Shown: positions 6,872 to 16,564, counted from the first letter of the stretch. The stretch: 64,000 nucleotides of DNA from Bradyrhizobium elkanii USDA 76 (GCF_023278185.1 NZ_CP066356.1:5758001-5822000), one strand, 5' to 3'. Translations and numbers: made by a program. Notes: generated by a model from the sequence alone, not told the origin.

Positions 6872-9622
6872 TTATGATGCAGCCTTGAACTTCGGCGCGG
6901 CCGCTCGCGGCTTGCCCTTCCTGGCCAGTGCCTCGGTCGTCACGAGCTTCAGGCCCTCGGCCGCGTCGTAGCCATGGATTTCCTTCACATCCAGCTTGCG
7001 CATGAAATCGATGGTCTCCTGCGTGACGACCTGGCCAGGCACCATGATCGGGAAGCCCGGCGGATAGGGAATCACGAAGCTTGCGGAGACGAGATCGGGC
7101 CCGTTCTTCAGGCGCCGGTCGATCTCGGGATCGTTCAGGCGAATATATTCGCATCCTGCAGCGTCATAAGCCGAATAGAACCCGCCGCGGATGTCGCCCT
7201 CATTCGTCTTCGTGCCGGCATCGCCGCGATAGGCATCGTGGAAATGCGAGAAGTTCGGCAGGTCGGGGACGTCCTTCATCAGGCTGTTGACCCGCATGTC
7301 GAAGTCGACCCTGGCGTTCGCGCCGCCCCTGGCCAGGCTGCGATCGATTTCGCCGGAGATTTCGGCCAGCACCCGGACGAGATGCGCGACGTCGCTCCGC
7401 GTGTTGTTGATGTTGGACTGGATCAGGACCGAGTTGCGCGAGGTCTTGTTGACCTGGATGTTGTAACGGCTGGCGAGCAGCCCCTTGAACGACGTTCCGT
7501 CGTACCCGGCGGTGCCGCAGACCAGCGTCATCCGGGTCGGATCGAGGCAGAACTCGTCGTCGTTCAGGCTCTTCAGGGCGCTCGCCCAGTTGGTCCCGGC
7601 CGCCAGATAGTCGGTGAAGCCGCTCTGGCGGTATTGCTTCGGCACCATGGCATCCGCGCCGAGAACGCGGAAATACCTCGAAATCAACGGATTGGTGTTG
7701 ACCGCGTTGCGGATGGCGAACGCGATCTCCATGGCATTGGCCACCAGTCCATACCCCTCGAGTTCCATCTGCCGGCGCGAGACGTCGAGGCTGGCGATCA
7801 GCTGCTGGTTCGGGCTGGTCGAGGCGTGCGTGAATACGGCCTCCTTGAACTGCGCTTCGACGGTGTGGAATTCGATGTCCTTGACCGCCAGCATCGAGCC
7901 CTGGCGGATCGCCGACATCGACTTGTGCGTCGAATTGGTCTGGTAGACGCGCAGCCGGATCTGGCGCGGATCGGGGATCAGCCTGGTCTTGAGCAGCACC
8001 TCGTCGGAGGGATTCTTGCCGAGCTCGGCCTGCTGTTTCTCATAGGCGGCGACCGATTTCGGATCGCGCATCCAGGCTTCGATCTCGTTCGCCGCGCCCA
8101 TCGCGGTTCGCCGCCTCAGGAACGGCGAAAACCGCGCGAAGCCGAACCAGGCCTCGTCCCAGAGGAAGATCAGGTCAGGCTTGATCGCGAGGCATTCCTC
8201 CATCACCCGCCGCGTGTTGTAGATGTGGCCGTCGAAGGTGCAATTGGTCAGGTCGATCATCTTGACCCGGGCGAGCCGGCCATCGGCCTTCGCGTTCAGA
8301 AGCGCCTGCTTGATCGTCTGCAGCGGCACCGCGCCGTACATCGAGTATTCGGTCATCGGGAATGCCTCGACGTAGAGCGGCTGCGCGCCGGCCAGCACCA
8401 TGCCGTAGTGGTGCGACTTGTGGCAATTGCGGTCGACGATTGCGATGTCGCCGGGACCCAGCAGCGCCTGCACCGCCATCTTGTTGGATGTCGAGGTGCC
8501 GTTGGTCACGAAGTAGACGCGGTCGGCGCCGAGCGCGCGCGCGGCCTTCTCCTGCGCCTTCTTGATGTTGCCGGTCGGCTCCAGCATGCTGTCGAGGCCG
8601 CCGGTGGTCGCGCTGCTCTCGGCAAGGAACAGGTTCAGCCCGTAGAATTCGCCCATGTCGCGAATCCAGTCCGACTTGAACACCGACTTGCCGCGCGCGA
8701 TCGGCAGCGCGTGGAAGGTACCGATCGGCCGCTGCGCATATTTCTTCAGATTGTCGAAGAACGGCGTGTCGAAGCGATCCTGCACGCCCTCCAGAATTGA
8801 AAGGTGCAATTCGAGGATATCCTCGACCGAGTAGAACACGCGGCGCACCACGTCGGCCTCGGGATCGCCGGCGATGGCTTCCACGTCGCGGTTGGACATC
8901 AGGTAGATGTCGAGTTCGGGACGAACCCGTTTCAGGATGTGGGCCAGCCCCAACGCAGACGCGTCGGACTCTTGGCTGAGCCCCATCGCGGTCATCATGG
9001 ATCGCAGCACCGGCGCATCGTGACGCGAACGCAGGGCGAAGCCCTCATTGATCACGACCGCCGCAATGTTGGGGTTGAGCATTGCCGCACAGAAGGCGTC
9101 CTCGAGACTACCTACCACGACGGGCTCATAGATGAAGGCGTCGAGCGGACGCCGCAGCTTGCGCCATTCCGCCAGGAGTCCCGGCCAGTTGCTGGCCGGC
9201 ACCCCGGTCACGATCAGGGTCTCGAAGTAAGGACGTCGCGCAGCCGAATGTCCGAGCGTTGGCGGGAGCAAATCCGGAACGTCGCCATTGCCGTCATCCT
9301 GCGTGCTCCAGTCACCTGCATGCTGGCGGAAGGATTTTGTCTGAATCGCTTGCGCGATCCGCGCCGCAAGCATATGCGAGGTGGCGGCGTCGCCGGCCGT
9401 CGCGGCTTCCTTCAGCGCCGTCATCAAGCGCAGGCCCGGGTAGCCGTGAAACTCCTCCGTGACCGCAAGCGCCGACAGCGCCGCGTCATACGGCGCACGG
9501 TCGCCGCCCCTGCTCCACGTCTTTGCCGCCTCGACCAGATCGCGCCAATTGTCGGCCCGTCCGCCGGGCCCGGAGAAGAACTGGTCGATGCGCTGCTGTG
9601 CCGGCTTCGCGTCGTTGGCCAT
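6872..9622 (-). CDS. Orn/Lys/Arg decarboxylase, PLP-dependent (large, group III-like)
   Basis: 916 aa from the ATG at 9622, supported by GGGAGA just upstream; the frame extends 28 codons further without support. Residues ~1-300 form an unusually long N-terminal region with an alpha/beta receiver-like part. The PLP-binding major domain follows (TNGTSTSNKMA near 373, DEAWFGF at 489-495). The Schiff-base lysine is in STHKS (Lys567), and the Orn/Arg/Lys C-terminal domain follows. The reaction is amino-acid decarboxylation to a polyamine, consuming a proton; substrate choice among Lys, Arg and Orn is not clear. FixK box 71 bp upstream. Relatives serve acid resistance, fitting stress during fermentative or oxygen-poor metabolism. 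Confidence 0.9.
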   Translation of the reverse strand: MANDAKPAQQRIDQFFSGPGGRADNWRDLVEAAKTWSRGGDRAPYDAALSALAVTEEFHGYPGLRLMTALKEAATAGDAATSHMLAARIAQAIQTKSFRQHAGDWSTQDDGNGDVPDLLPPTLGHSAARRPYFETLIVTGVPASNWPGLLAEWRKLRRPLDAFIYEPVVVGSLEDAFCAAMLNPNIAAVVINEGFALRSRHDAPVLRSMMTAMGLSQESDASALGLAHILKRVRPELDIYLMSNRDVEAIAGDPEADVVRRVFYSVEDILELHLSILEGVQDRFDTPFFDNLKKYAQRPIGTFHALPIARGKSVFKSDWIRDMGEFYGLNLFLAESSATTGGLDSMLEPTGNIKKAQEKAARALGADRVYFVTNGTSTSNKMAVQALLGPGDIAIVDRNCHKSHHYGMVLAGAQPLYVEAFPMTEYSMYGAVPLQTIKQALLNAKADGRLARVKMIDLTNCTFDGHIYNTRRVMEECLAIKPDLIFLWDEAWFGFARFSPFLRRRTAMGAANEIEAWMRDPKSVAAYEKQQAELGKNPSDEVLLKTRLIPDPRQIRLRVYQTNSTHKSMSAIRQGSMLAVKDIEFHTVEAQFKEAVFTHASTSPNQQLIASLDVSRRQMELEGYGLVANAMEIAFAIRNAVNTNPLISRYFRVLGADAMVPKQYRQSGFTDYLAAGTNWASALKSLNDDEFCLDPTRMTLVCGTAGYDGTSFKGLLASRYNIQVNKTSRNSVLIQSNINNTRSDVAHLVRVLAEISGEIDRSLARGGANARVDFDMRVNSLMKDVPDLPNFSHFHDAYRGDAGTKTNEGDIRGGFYSAYDAAGCEYIRLNDPEIDRRLKNGPDLVSASFVIPYPPGFPIMVPGQVVTQETIDFMRKLDVKEIHGYDAAEGLKLVTTEALARKGKPRAAAPKFKAAS

Positions 9623-9692
9623 GAGTATCTCCCGATCTCGTGATCTCAGCGCTGGTTCCGTCGAATCGTACAAACCGGGCCCATTGCGCCCT

Positions 9693-9706
9693 TTGATCCA
9701 AGTCAA
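9693..9706. promoter_or_regulatory. FixK/FNR-type box TTGATCCAAGTCAA
   Basis: One mismatch in the second half-site (GTCAA for ATCAA), 71 bp upstream of the decarboxylase start, the same spacing as several other boxes in the island. Confidence 0.65.
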
Positions 9707-9802
9707 GCTGCAAGCTGCATTGAGGCAGCCCCCAAGCGCGCATGATCGCGACGTCTTGACGACGCAACAAGACCGGAATGTCGCAGCAGTCCGCTCGGCA
9801 CG

Positions 9803-11497
9803 CTAGATGCTTGCCTGCGGCTTCCTGTTGCTCAATACGCTGTCGAGCGTACGCATCCAGTCGCCGCTATCGGTCTTGTCGGCAAGACCATCGGCCCGAA
9901 GCAGGTCCCGCAACTGCGCGTGCGCGCCCACGATGCAGAATGTGATCTGGCGCGATGCGAGCTCCTGATGAAGGTCGTGCAGCATGCGCGAACCCGCAAG
10001 GTCGATGAACGGCGAGGCCGACAGGTCACAAGCCACCAGCTTGACGTCCGGCGACGTCCGAAGCGCCGCCAGCACCGTCTCGAAGATCGTCTCGGCATTG
10101 ACATAAAGGAGCGAGGTCTCCGGGCGGAACGCGATGATCCCGGTCAAGGGCTCGACGTCATCGTGTCGTGCCCGGTCGGAATAGCGCCCGCTGCCGGCTT
10201 GACGGCCCAGAAACGCGATATTGGGCTGGGACGCGCGCAACAACAGCAGGAAGATCGAGGCGACGGCCGCCAGCAGCACACCCTGCAATATCCCGAGGAA
10301 CAGCACGGACACCAGCGCGATGATAGCGGCATAGAAATCGATCCGGCTGATCCGCCACATTCTGGCGAGCGCCGCAATATCGACCAGTTTGTAGACGGCT
10401 GAGAAAACGATCGCGGCGAGCACGGTCTTCGGCAGATTGGTCAGCAGGCCCGTGAAGAACAGCAGGCAGAGCGCGAGGGTTGCCGAACAGAACACCAGCG
10501 CCAGCGGCGTGCGTGCGCCGGCGGCGTCATTCACGGCCGACTGCGACAACCCGCCGGCGACGGGATAGCCATGCCCGAAGGCTGCGGCGAGATTGGCCGC
10601 GCCGAGTCCCAGAAACTCCTGCCTGACATCCAGCGCGTAACCGTGCTTTGCCGCAAAGCTTCGTGCGGCGGACACCCCTTCCACATAGGCCAGCACGAGG
10701 CATCCGGCGGCGATCGGAAAGAGATCGTCAAATTCGAGCAGACCAAAGGTCGGTAGCGAGATCGTCGGCAACCCGGTCGGGATCGGCCCGGTCACCGGCA
10801 AACCCAGCTCTGCGAGCCCGAATGCGCTGGCCGCGAGGATCGACAACGCGACCACCGCCAGCCCAACGGGCTTTCCGGGCAGTCTCTTCTCGCCGAGCAG
10901 GAGCAACACCGTCGCAGCCACACCAATGCCGAGCACCAGCGGCCTAGTATCGCCGAGCTGGCCGGCAAGCTTGATCACGCGGTCGAAGAAGTTGTGGCCG
11001 CCTCCAGCGACGCCGAACAGGCTGGGCAGCTGGCTCATGATGATGGTGAGGCCCGCTCCGGCCTTGAAGCCCACCAAAATACTATCGCTGATCAACCGCA
11101 CCAGCAGGCTGAGCTTGAACAGCCAGGCGATCAGGCACAGCACTGCGACGCTGAAGGCCACGAGACTGGCAATCTGCCCATAACGCGCGGCATCGCCGCC
11201 GGCCAATATGCCGACGGCGCCGGCGATCATCAGCGAGATCGCCGAGGTGGGTCCGACCGCGAGCTGCCGGGACGAGCCCAGCAGGGCGTAGCCCGCGCCG
11301 CCGAGCAGATAGCCATAGACGCCGATCTGCGGCGGCAGACCCGCGAGCCCCGCATAGGCCAGCGACACCGGGATCGCGTAGGCCGCCAGCGTGACCCCGG
11401 CGATTGCGTCCGCCCCAAGCCAGGATGCGCGGTAGTCGGCGAGCCAGTTCGCCGGCGGAAACCAGCGCATCCAACTCGTCTCTGCCTGGATCGACAT
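9803..11497 (-). CDS. SulP-family anion transporter with C-terminal STAS domain
   Basis: 564 aa from the ATG at 11497; a TTG at 11521 is an alternative. About 11-13 membrane helices fill residues 1-425, with SulP features (GVTLAAYAIPVSLAYAGLAGLPPQIGVYG near the start; AVGPTSAIS). A cytoplasmic STAS domain at about 450-555 includes DLSASPFIDLAGSRML. SulP proteins move sulfate, bicarbonate or other anions; the substrate here is unknown. A FixK box is 63 bp upstream, shared with the divergent hydrolase gene. No carbonic anhydrase or sulfate assimilation genes are adjacent. Confidence 0.9.
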   Translation of the reverse strand: MSIQAETSWMRWFPPANWLADYRASWLGADAIAGVTLAAYAIPVSLAYAGLAGLPPQIGVYGYLLGGAGYALLGSSRQLAVGPTSAISLMIAGAVGILAGGDAARYGQIASLVAFSVAVLCLIAWLFKLSLLVRLISDSILVGFKAGAGLTIIMSQLPSLFGVAGGGHNFFDRVIKLAGQLGDTRPLVLGIGVAATVLLLLGEKRLPGKPVGLAVVALSILAASAFGLAELGLPVTGPIPTGLPTISLPTFGLLEFDDLFPIAAGCLVLAYVEGVSAARSFAAKHGYALDVRQEFLGLGAANLAAAFGHGYPVAGGLSQSAVNDAAGARTPLALVFCSATLALCLLFFTGLLTNLPKTVLAAIVFSAVYKLVDIAALARMWRISRIDFYAAIIALVSVLFLGILQGVLLAAVASIFLLLLRASQPNIAFLGRQAGSGRYSDRARHDDVEPLTGIIAFRPETSLLYVNAETIFETVLAALRTSPDVKLVACDLSASPFIDLAGSRMLHDLHQELASRQITFCIVGAHAQLRDLLRADGLADKTDSGDWMRTLDSVLSNRKPQASI

Positions 11498-11559
11498 CAA
11501 GCCCGCCGTATCACGCCACAAATGGTCGCATGTGGTTGCGCCGGCGGGTCCGATGCGCG

Positions 11560-11573
11560 TTGATTCAGATCAA
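11560..11573. promoter_or_regulatory. FixK/FNR-type box TTGATTCAGATCAA
   Basis: Perfect consensus between divergent genes: 63 bp from the SulP start (minus) and 88 bp from the hydrolase start (plus). The identical 14-mer occurs again at 18824. Confidence 0.8.
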
Positions 11574-11661
11574 GCCTTGCAGCCTTCAATGTGCTTCTGA
11601 TCTTGCGCGGCTCGATCGTCGTGACCTGCACATTTGCCAGATGACTGCCGGAGCGCATGGC

Positions 11662-12549
11662 ATGCGTCAGCACCGCTTACGGACCCTCGCAACCGCAGCG
11701 CTGCTGTTGCTTGGCCTGACCGCTCCAGCACGCGCCGATGACCAACAGTCACCCCAGCGCATCCAGGAAGAGATCTGGGTGTTGCCGACGCCGCTGCCAA
11801 TGTTCGCTTATCTGGTCCGTCCGCTCGGCGACGGTCCTTTCCCGCTGGTCATCATGAACCATGGCGTGTCACTGAACGCCAGGGATCGCAGCTTCTTCCC
11901 GCTGGTCGAATTTCGCGATGCCGCAATGTGGTTTGCACGGCGCGGCTACCTCGTGGTGGCGCCGGTCGGTACCGGCTATGGCGCGGCGGCCATCGATATT
12001 CCTGAACGCGGTCTTTATGGCCCGTTCTTCTCCAAGATCGGCAAATGCACCGATCCGAATTTCCACGATGCGGGCCTCGCCGTCGCCCAGGTCGATCTCT
12101 GGATCATTGACTACATGGCCGCCGAAAGGCGCATCGTGCCGAAGGACGTGATCGTCGTCGGACAGTCGGCCGGCGGCTGGGCGGCGATTGCCCTGTCGAG
12201 CCTCAATCCGCCGCAGGTCAAGGCCATCATCACCTTCGCGGCGGGCCGCGGCGGCCGTGTCGACGGCAAGCCCAACAACAATTGCGCTCCCGACAGACTG
12301 GTCGAAGCGACCGGCGCGTTCGGCCACACCTCGCGGGTGCCGATGCTGTGGCTCTACATCGAGAACGACACGTTTTTCGGCCCGGCCCTGTCAAAGCGAA
12401 TGCACGAGGCCTTCTCGCGTGCCGGCGGTCGTGCCGAATACCGTCTTTTGCCGCCGTTCGGCGACGAAGGGCATTTCCTGATCGGCTCTCCCGATTCCAT
12501 TCCCACATGGTCGCCCTTGGTCGAACGATTTCTCAACAAGGTTCGCTAG
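11662..12549 (+). CDS. Secreted alpha/beta hydrolase (dienelactone-hydrolase-like)
   Basis: 295 aa from the ATG at 11662 (an ATG at 11641 is possible); the signal peptide MRQHRL...APARA fits this start. Nucleophile elbow GQSAGGW, oxyanion region NHGVS, and a C-terminal histidine in DEGHFLIG: the Ser-Asp-His hydrolase layout. Probably a periplasmic esterase or peptidase-like hydrolase; substrate unknown. It is followed after 27 bp by an IalB-like gene and preceded by the shared FixK box, so the pair probably forms one operon. Confidence 0.8.
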   Translation: MRQHRLRTLATAALLLLGLTAPARADDQQSPQRIQEEIWVLPTPLPMFAYLVRPLGDGPFPLVIMNHGVSLNARDRSFFPLVEFRDAAMWFARRGYLVVAPVGTGYGAAAIDIPERGLYGPFFSKIGKCTDPNFHDAGLAVAQVDLWIIDYMAAERRIVPKDVIVVGQSAGGWAAIALSSLNPPQVKAIITFAAGRGGRVDGKPNNNCAPDRLVEATGAFGHTSRVPMLWLYIENDTFFGPALSKRMHEAFSRAGGRAEYRLLPPFGDEGHFLIGSPDSIPTWSPLVERFLNKVR

Positions 12550-12576
12550 GCGGCCCTTTCCGCTGGAGGAGCATCC

Positions 12577-13158
12577 ATGGTCCGATATGGTGCCTTGGCG
12601 AAGTCGGTGCTGCTTGCGGCCGGCATCAGTGCCGCCCACGGTCAGCAGACGCCCTCACCACCGGCTGCGGCGAAGGACGGTGGCGAGGTGGCCCCGCGGG
12701 GGACACGCCCGCCGGTACGAGATATCAAGTATGGCGAGTGGCGAAAGCTCTGCTTCAACGCTGCCGGCGCCAAGACATTATGCCGAACGACGATCACCGG
12801 CGCCTTCCCAACCGGGCAGACGGCCGTTCGCGTCGATCTGATCGAGCGAGAGGACGGCACCGACCGCGTCCAGCTATTCCTGCCGGTCGGGATGTATCTG
12901 CAGGCCGGCGTCAAGCTATCGGTAGACCAGAAGCAAGCCTATCGCCTGCCTTATACTTGGTGCGTGACCAACATGTGCATCGCGGCCGACGTCGCCGATC
13001 CCAAGCTTCTCGAGGACATGGATGGCGGAAAGACGCTCTCGATCGAGGTCGTCGACACCAGCATTCTGACGATGACGACATCGGTCCCGCTCGACCGCTT
13101 TGCGACCGTGCGCAAGGGAGCGCCCGCGCTGACGCTCGATCAAGTCATCGACGAATGA
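12577..13158 (+). CDS. Invasion-associated locus B (IalB) family periplasmic protein
   Basis: 193 aa with an N-terminal signal peptide (MVRYGALAKSVLLAAGISAAHG). The IalB pattern is visible: GEWRKLC ... CRTTITG, then LPVGMYLQAGVKLSVD and a YTWCVTNMCIAAD cysteine pair. IalB proteins are periplasmic or envelope proteins; named for Bartonella but widespread in rhizobia with unknown biochemical role. GGAGGAG lies upstream of the ATG. Convergent with the receiver gene, with stop codons 17 bp apart. Confidence 0.85.
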   Translation: MVRYGALAKSVLLAAGISAAHGQQTPSPPAAAKDGGEVAPRGTRPPVRDIKYGEWRKLCFNAAGAKTLCRTTITGAFPTGQTAVRVDLIEREDGTDRVQLFLPVGMYLQAGVKLSVDQKQAYRLPYTWCVTNMCIAADVADPKLLEDMDGGKTLSIEVVDTSILTMTTSVPLDRFATVRKGAPALTLDQVIDE

Positions 13159-13174
13159 TTGAGACCACTGGCCG

Positions 13175-13549
13175 CTAGACCACTTCGGCCAGTAGCCGTT
13201 CAATCGGTTGGATCAGCGAATTGGCCGTGAATGGCTTGGTCAGATAAGCGACGCATCCCGATGCCATTGCCGCCATGCGCGTCGCCGGGCTGTCATTTCC
13301 GGTGATGTAGATGATAGGAATTTTTATGCCCTGATCCGCCAGGCGGTGCCGCAGTTCGATCCCGGACCCATCGCTGAGATTGACGTCCAATATCAGACAA
13401 ACCGCGCTGTCAAAGCTGCCATGTTTCAGTAACGCGCTTCCGGTCTCGAATAGCCTGGATGCAAATCCAAACTGCCGTAGAAGCCGTCCGATTCCACGGA
13501 GCATCGAGGGATTATCATCCACGACGAAAACGAGTTTCGCGGTCGGCAA
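13175..13549 (-). CDS. Single-domain response regulator
   Basis: 124 aa, only a receiver domain. Acidic pair Asp11/Asp12 (VVDDN), phospho-acceptor Asp55 (LILDVNLSDGSG), Thr83 and Lys105 (LTKPF) are all present, so it should be phosphorylated. The start is a TTG at 13549; no in-frame ATG precedes the receiver core. With no output domain it could act as phosphate sink, relay or allosteric partner. It lies on the same strand as the FixJ-like regulator and kinase, 169 bp downstream of the regulator. Confidence 0.85.
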   Translation of the reverse strand: MPTAKLVFVVDDNPSMLRGIGRLLRQFGFASRLFETGSALLKHGSFDSAVCLILDVNLSDGSGIELRHRLADQGIKIPIIYITGNDSPATRMAAMASGCVAYLTKPFTANSLIQPIERLLAEVV

Positions 13550-13718
13550 ATCCTGAAGCCTCTACCTATCGCTGAATGACCTTCGCTCGCGCATGGACAA
13601 AGGGCACGTCAAGCGGCTACCGGCGCGCAATATTCTCGCGGCCGATATCGGAGATACGCCGCGTCACAGAGCTTTCATATTGTACCATGGGACAGGAGGG
13701 GCAGAGCAGCGCGGCAGA

Positions 13719-14351
13719 TCAAGCCTTGACTTCGCCACCGGACGCGCGCGTGCCGAGCTGCTCCGCGATCGACACCAGCTCGGCAAGCGACTGCACCTGC
13801 ATCTTCTCCATGACCTGGTGACGATGCGCCTTGATCGTGCGTTCGGTCGTGCCAAGTTCGTGAGCGATCTGCTTGTTGATCCGACCGCGCACAATCAGGT
13901 CGAACACCTGCCGCTCGCGCGGGGTCAACCTCGCCAGCAGCGCGCGCAGTGAGTCGAGCCTGGTTCGCCGGCCACGAGCCAGCTCGTGCCGCGCAGCGGC
14001 GCGATTGATCGCCTCGATCAGCTGCTCCGACGCGATCGGCTTGGTCAAGAAATCTTCGGCACCTGCCTTGATCGCCTGGACTGTCGTCGCTGTATCGGCA
14101 TATCCGGTCAGGAAAACGATCGGGAGCGTCGATCCCAGCTCGTTGAGGCGACGCTGCAGGTCCGGACCACTCATTCCGGGAATGCGTACGTCCAGCAGGA
14201 TACAGCCGGTCTCTTCGTCGTCGGGCAATTGGCCAAGCAATTCACTGGCCGATGCATACGTAGCAACCCGATAGCCTGCAAGTTTGAGCCGGCGCTCGAG
14301 CGCTGTACGAAACGAGGCGTCGTCGTCAACTATGTGCACGTAAGCGTGCAT
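13719..14351 (-). CDS. FixJ-family response regulator (receiver + LuxR-type HTH)
   Basis: 210 aa from the ATG at 14351, chosen because GGAG lies eight bases upstream and the receiver starts at once (MHAYVHIVDDD). Receiver with Asp9-11, Asp54, Thr82, Lys104; LuxR/FixJ HTH at about 142-195 (LTPRERQVFDLIVRGRINKQ). 118 bp downstream of the kinase stop on the same strand, so the cognate pair is very likely. By analogy with FixLJ-FixK, it may control the divergently oriented FixK-like gene at 16565, but the kinase here is not FixL. Confidence 0.88.
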   Translation of the reverse strand: MHAYVHIVDDDASFRTALERRLKLAGYRVATYASASELLGQLPDDEETGCILLDVRIPGMSGPDLQRRLNELGSTLPIVFLTGYADTATTVQAIKAGAEDFLTKPIASEQLIEAINRAAARHELARGRRTRLDSLRALLARLTPRERQVFDLIVRGRINKQIAHELGTTERTIKAHRHQVMEKMQVQSLAELVSIAEQLGTRASGGEVKA

Positions 14352-14469
14352 TATTGGCTCCACCGCCTGCCGATCGCCGCTACTTATTGAATGACCATCA
14401 GCCATGGCTGAAAATACTGCGTTGGTCGTAAATCGAACCTTGCACCTCGGCAAACAAGACCCAAACGCG

Positions 14470-16314
14470 CTACGCCGCCAGCGGCAGTGAGAGGTGGAAT
14501 ACCGCGCCTCCTCCAGACTGGTTCTCGGCCCAGAGCTGGCCACTATGCGCCAGAACGATCGTCCGCGCGATGGACAGGCCAATGCCCATGCCCTGCTCCT
14601 TTGTGGTGAAGAACGGATCGAAGATATCGTTCAACCTGTCCTGGGGAATTCCCGGACCTGAATCGCAAATGGAAATCACCGCTGACGCGTCCCCATTGAC
14701 CTCCGTCCGACCGATGATGGTGCGCCCGTAGGGCATTTTGGCCATCGCGTCCATGCTATTGACCACGAGGTTGAGAATGACCTGCTGCAACTGGACGGGG
14801 TCGCCTTTCACCCGCAGGGTCTGCGGCGAGGTCTGCAGGTAGATTGCGACGTTGCGCGCCGAGGCCTGCAGCTTGAGGAAATCGAATGCTTCCCGCATGG
14901 TTTGGTTGAGGTCGATCTCTTTCTTCTCAAATGGCGCACGCTTCAGCAGGCTGCGCATCCTGCGGATCACCTCGCTTGCACGCAGATCATCGCGCTTGAT
15001 GTCGGAAATGATTTCCCGCACCTCCTGAAGGTCGGGTGTCGGCGAAGCGAGGATCAGCTCCGCGCTCTCGGCATTGGTCAGGATCGAGCCGAGCGGCTGG
15101 TTGAGCTCATGGGCGATCGAGGACGAGAGTTCTCCGGCTGTCGCCTGCCGATTAATATGGGCGAGCTGAGACAGGCGATTGCGGGCTTCGACTTCGGCGC
15201 TCCGCCGCATGTGACGCTCATGTAGCAGAAACGCAATCAGAGTTGTTTGAACCAATAATGCCGTGGCCAGGGCGACGGCCCGCCAACGATATTTTTCCAG
15301 GAAGGTCGGTTCGCGGAAGCGAATCTCGCTGCCTGGTGGCAGGTTGGCTTCGCTGACGTTCCAGCGCTGCATCTGCCGCCAGTTGAAAATCGGCTTCACC
15401 ACATCGATGACCGACGGTGGGAGGCTTTCCGGTTCCTCGCCATCCAGAATCCGCAGCGCCCTGCCTGCTGCTTCGGCACCGACCAGGGATGGGACGATGA
15501 CAAATCCGCCGATGCCGCCCGGTTCGAGGAACGTCTCCGCCGGAACCACGATGGGACGATTTGCCTTCGCCGCGACAAATGAGAGGGCATCCGAGGGCGG
15601 ATAGTAGTTGCCCTTCCCGTCGCTATAGAGGCCCGTGTAGATGATCGCGCTATGGTCGGGAAGCGCTGCGACCTGCTCGACGATATCAGGCATCGGACGT
15701 GCGATGATCTCGATGATGTCGAGGCTCGGAATGCCGGCCGCGGCCTGGTCTTTCCAATTGCGAAACAGAACCTGCTGCTCCCAGTCCGCACCGACGAGCG
15801 CGACGGTCTTGAGCTCCGGCACGACGGCGCGAGCGGCCGTGACGGCATCCTTGAGCTTCGATGCCACGATGCCGCCGGTCACAAAGGCAGGCGGTCGCAA
15901 TCGCTTGAAATCGGCCTCTTCGACCAGCGCAAACGCGATTGGCGTATCGGGCCAGAGCTGCGGACGCCAGTGGAGCGCAAGTTCAAGCGCAGCCGCTCCA
16001 ATGGTGACCACCACGCCGATCGGCCGATCGCGATATTTTGCCTCGAGGAATCGCCGGAAATCCTCCTGATAGGCTTCGCCACCGAACCGATTGAGATCGA
16101 GGCTCTCCGTGTAGACGGTGGTCGGTGCGTGACCGTGGGCGCTCACCGCATCCCTCAAGCCAACGAACACCTGGTAGTAGAAGGGGCCACGTCGATCGGA
16201 TTGGTCCAGCACCAGCATGGAATGCGGGCGCATCGGTTGCGCCTGGAGGCCGGCCGGCGCCAACAACGCAGCCAGGAGGATGACCAGGCCAGAGAGCCGA
16301 ATTGCCTTGCCCAT
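14470..16314 (-). CDS. Sensor histidine kinase with periplasmic ABC substrate-binding-like domain
   Basis: 614 aa. Signal/anchor at 1-25 (ends LQAQP), periplasmic ABC_sub_bind-like domain at ~30-310, membrane helix at ~344-365, then HisKA with SSIAHELNQPLGS (phospho-acceptor His402). The HATPase is complete: N-box NLVVNSMDAM, DSGPGIP, FFTTKEQGMGIGLSI. There is no PAS or haem domain, so the input is an extracytoplasmic ligand, not oxygen as in FixL. Encoded upstream of the FixJ-like regulator and divergent from the FixK-like gene; all three probably form one signalling unit. Confidence 0.9.
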   Translation of the reverse strand: MGKAIRLSGLVILLAALLAPAGLQAQPMRPHSMLVLDQSDRRGPFYYQVFVGLRDAVSAHGHAPTTVYTESLDLNRFGGEAYQEDFRRFLEAKYRDRPIGVVVTIGAAALELALHWRPQLWPDTPIAFALVEEADFKRLRPPAFVTGGIVASKLKDAVTAARAVVPELKTVALVGADWEQQVLFRNWKDQAAAGIPSLDIIEIIARPMPDIVEQVAALPDHSAIIYTGLYSDGKGNYYPPSDALSFVAAKANRPIVVPAETFLEPGGIGGFVIVPSLVGAEAAGRALRILDGEEPESLPPSVIDVVKPIFNWRQMQRWNVSEANLPPGSEIRFREPTFLEKYRWRAVALATALLVQTTLIAFLLHERHMRRSAEVEARNRLSQLAHINRQATAGELSSSIAHELNQPLGSILTNAESAELILASPTPDLQEVREIISDIKRDDLRASEVIRRMRSLLKRAPFEKKEIDLNQTMREAFDFLKLQASARNVAIYLQTSPQTLRVKGDPVQLQQVILNLVVNSMDAMAKMPYGRTIIGRTEVNGDASAVISICDSGPGIPQDRLNDIFDPFFTTKEQGMGIGLSIARTIVLAHSGQLWAENQSGGGAVFHLSLPLAA

Positions 16315-16436
16315 AGCGTTCGGAGCCGGAGACCAACGGGTTCAAAAAGTAGCACCCGGTTATCGCCGTGAAAATTGAAAAGTAATCTAAGATGGTGCGC
16401 ATCAATTACGAACAAATTGCCGCATTTGGCGCACCC

Positions 16437-16450
16437 TGTCCTTTAGGACA
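16437..16450. promoter_or_regulatory. Perfect 14-bp palindrome TGTCCTTTAGGACA
   Basis: Lies in the 250-bp gap between the kinase gene (minus) and the FixK-like gene (plus), 115 bp upstream of the latter. It does not match the FixK consensus. Candidate operator for the FixJ-like regulator or an autoregulatory site; inferred only from symmetry and position. Confidence 0.4.
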
Positions 16451-16564
16451 ATGACCTCAAGACCAATAGAGACTGGCCGGGCCCTGTCGTAGTCATTTGC
16501 GCGCGGACAAGCATTTCGAGCCGCCGCGGACGCTGCAACAGTCGTTACCCAAGAGAGTTAGTCC

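Noticed and set aside
14470..16314. Kinase as FixL
   Set aside because: No PAS or haem-binding domain; the input is a periplasmic ABC-type binding domain after a signal peptide.
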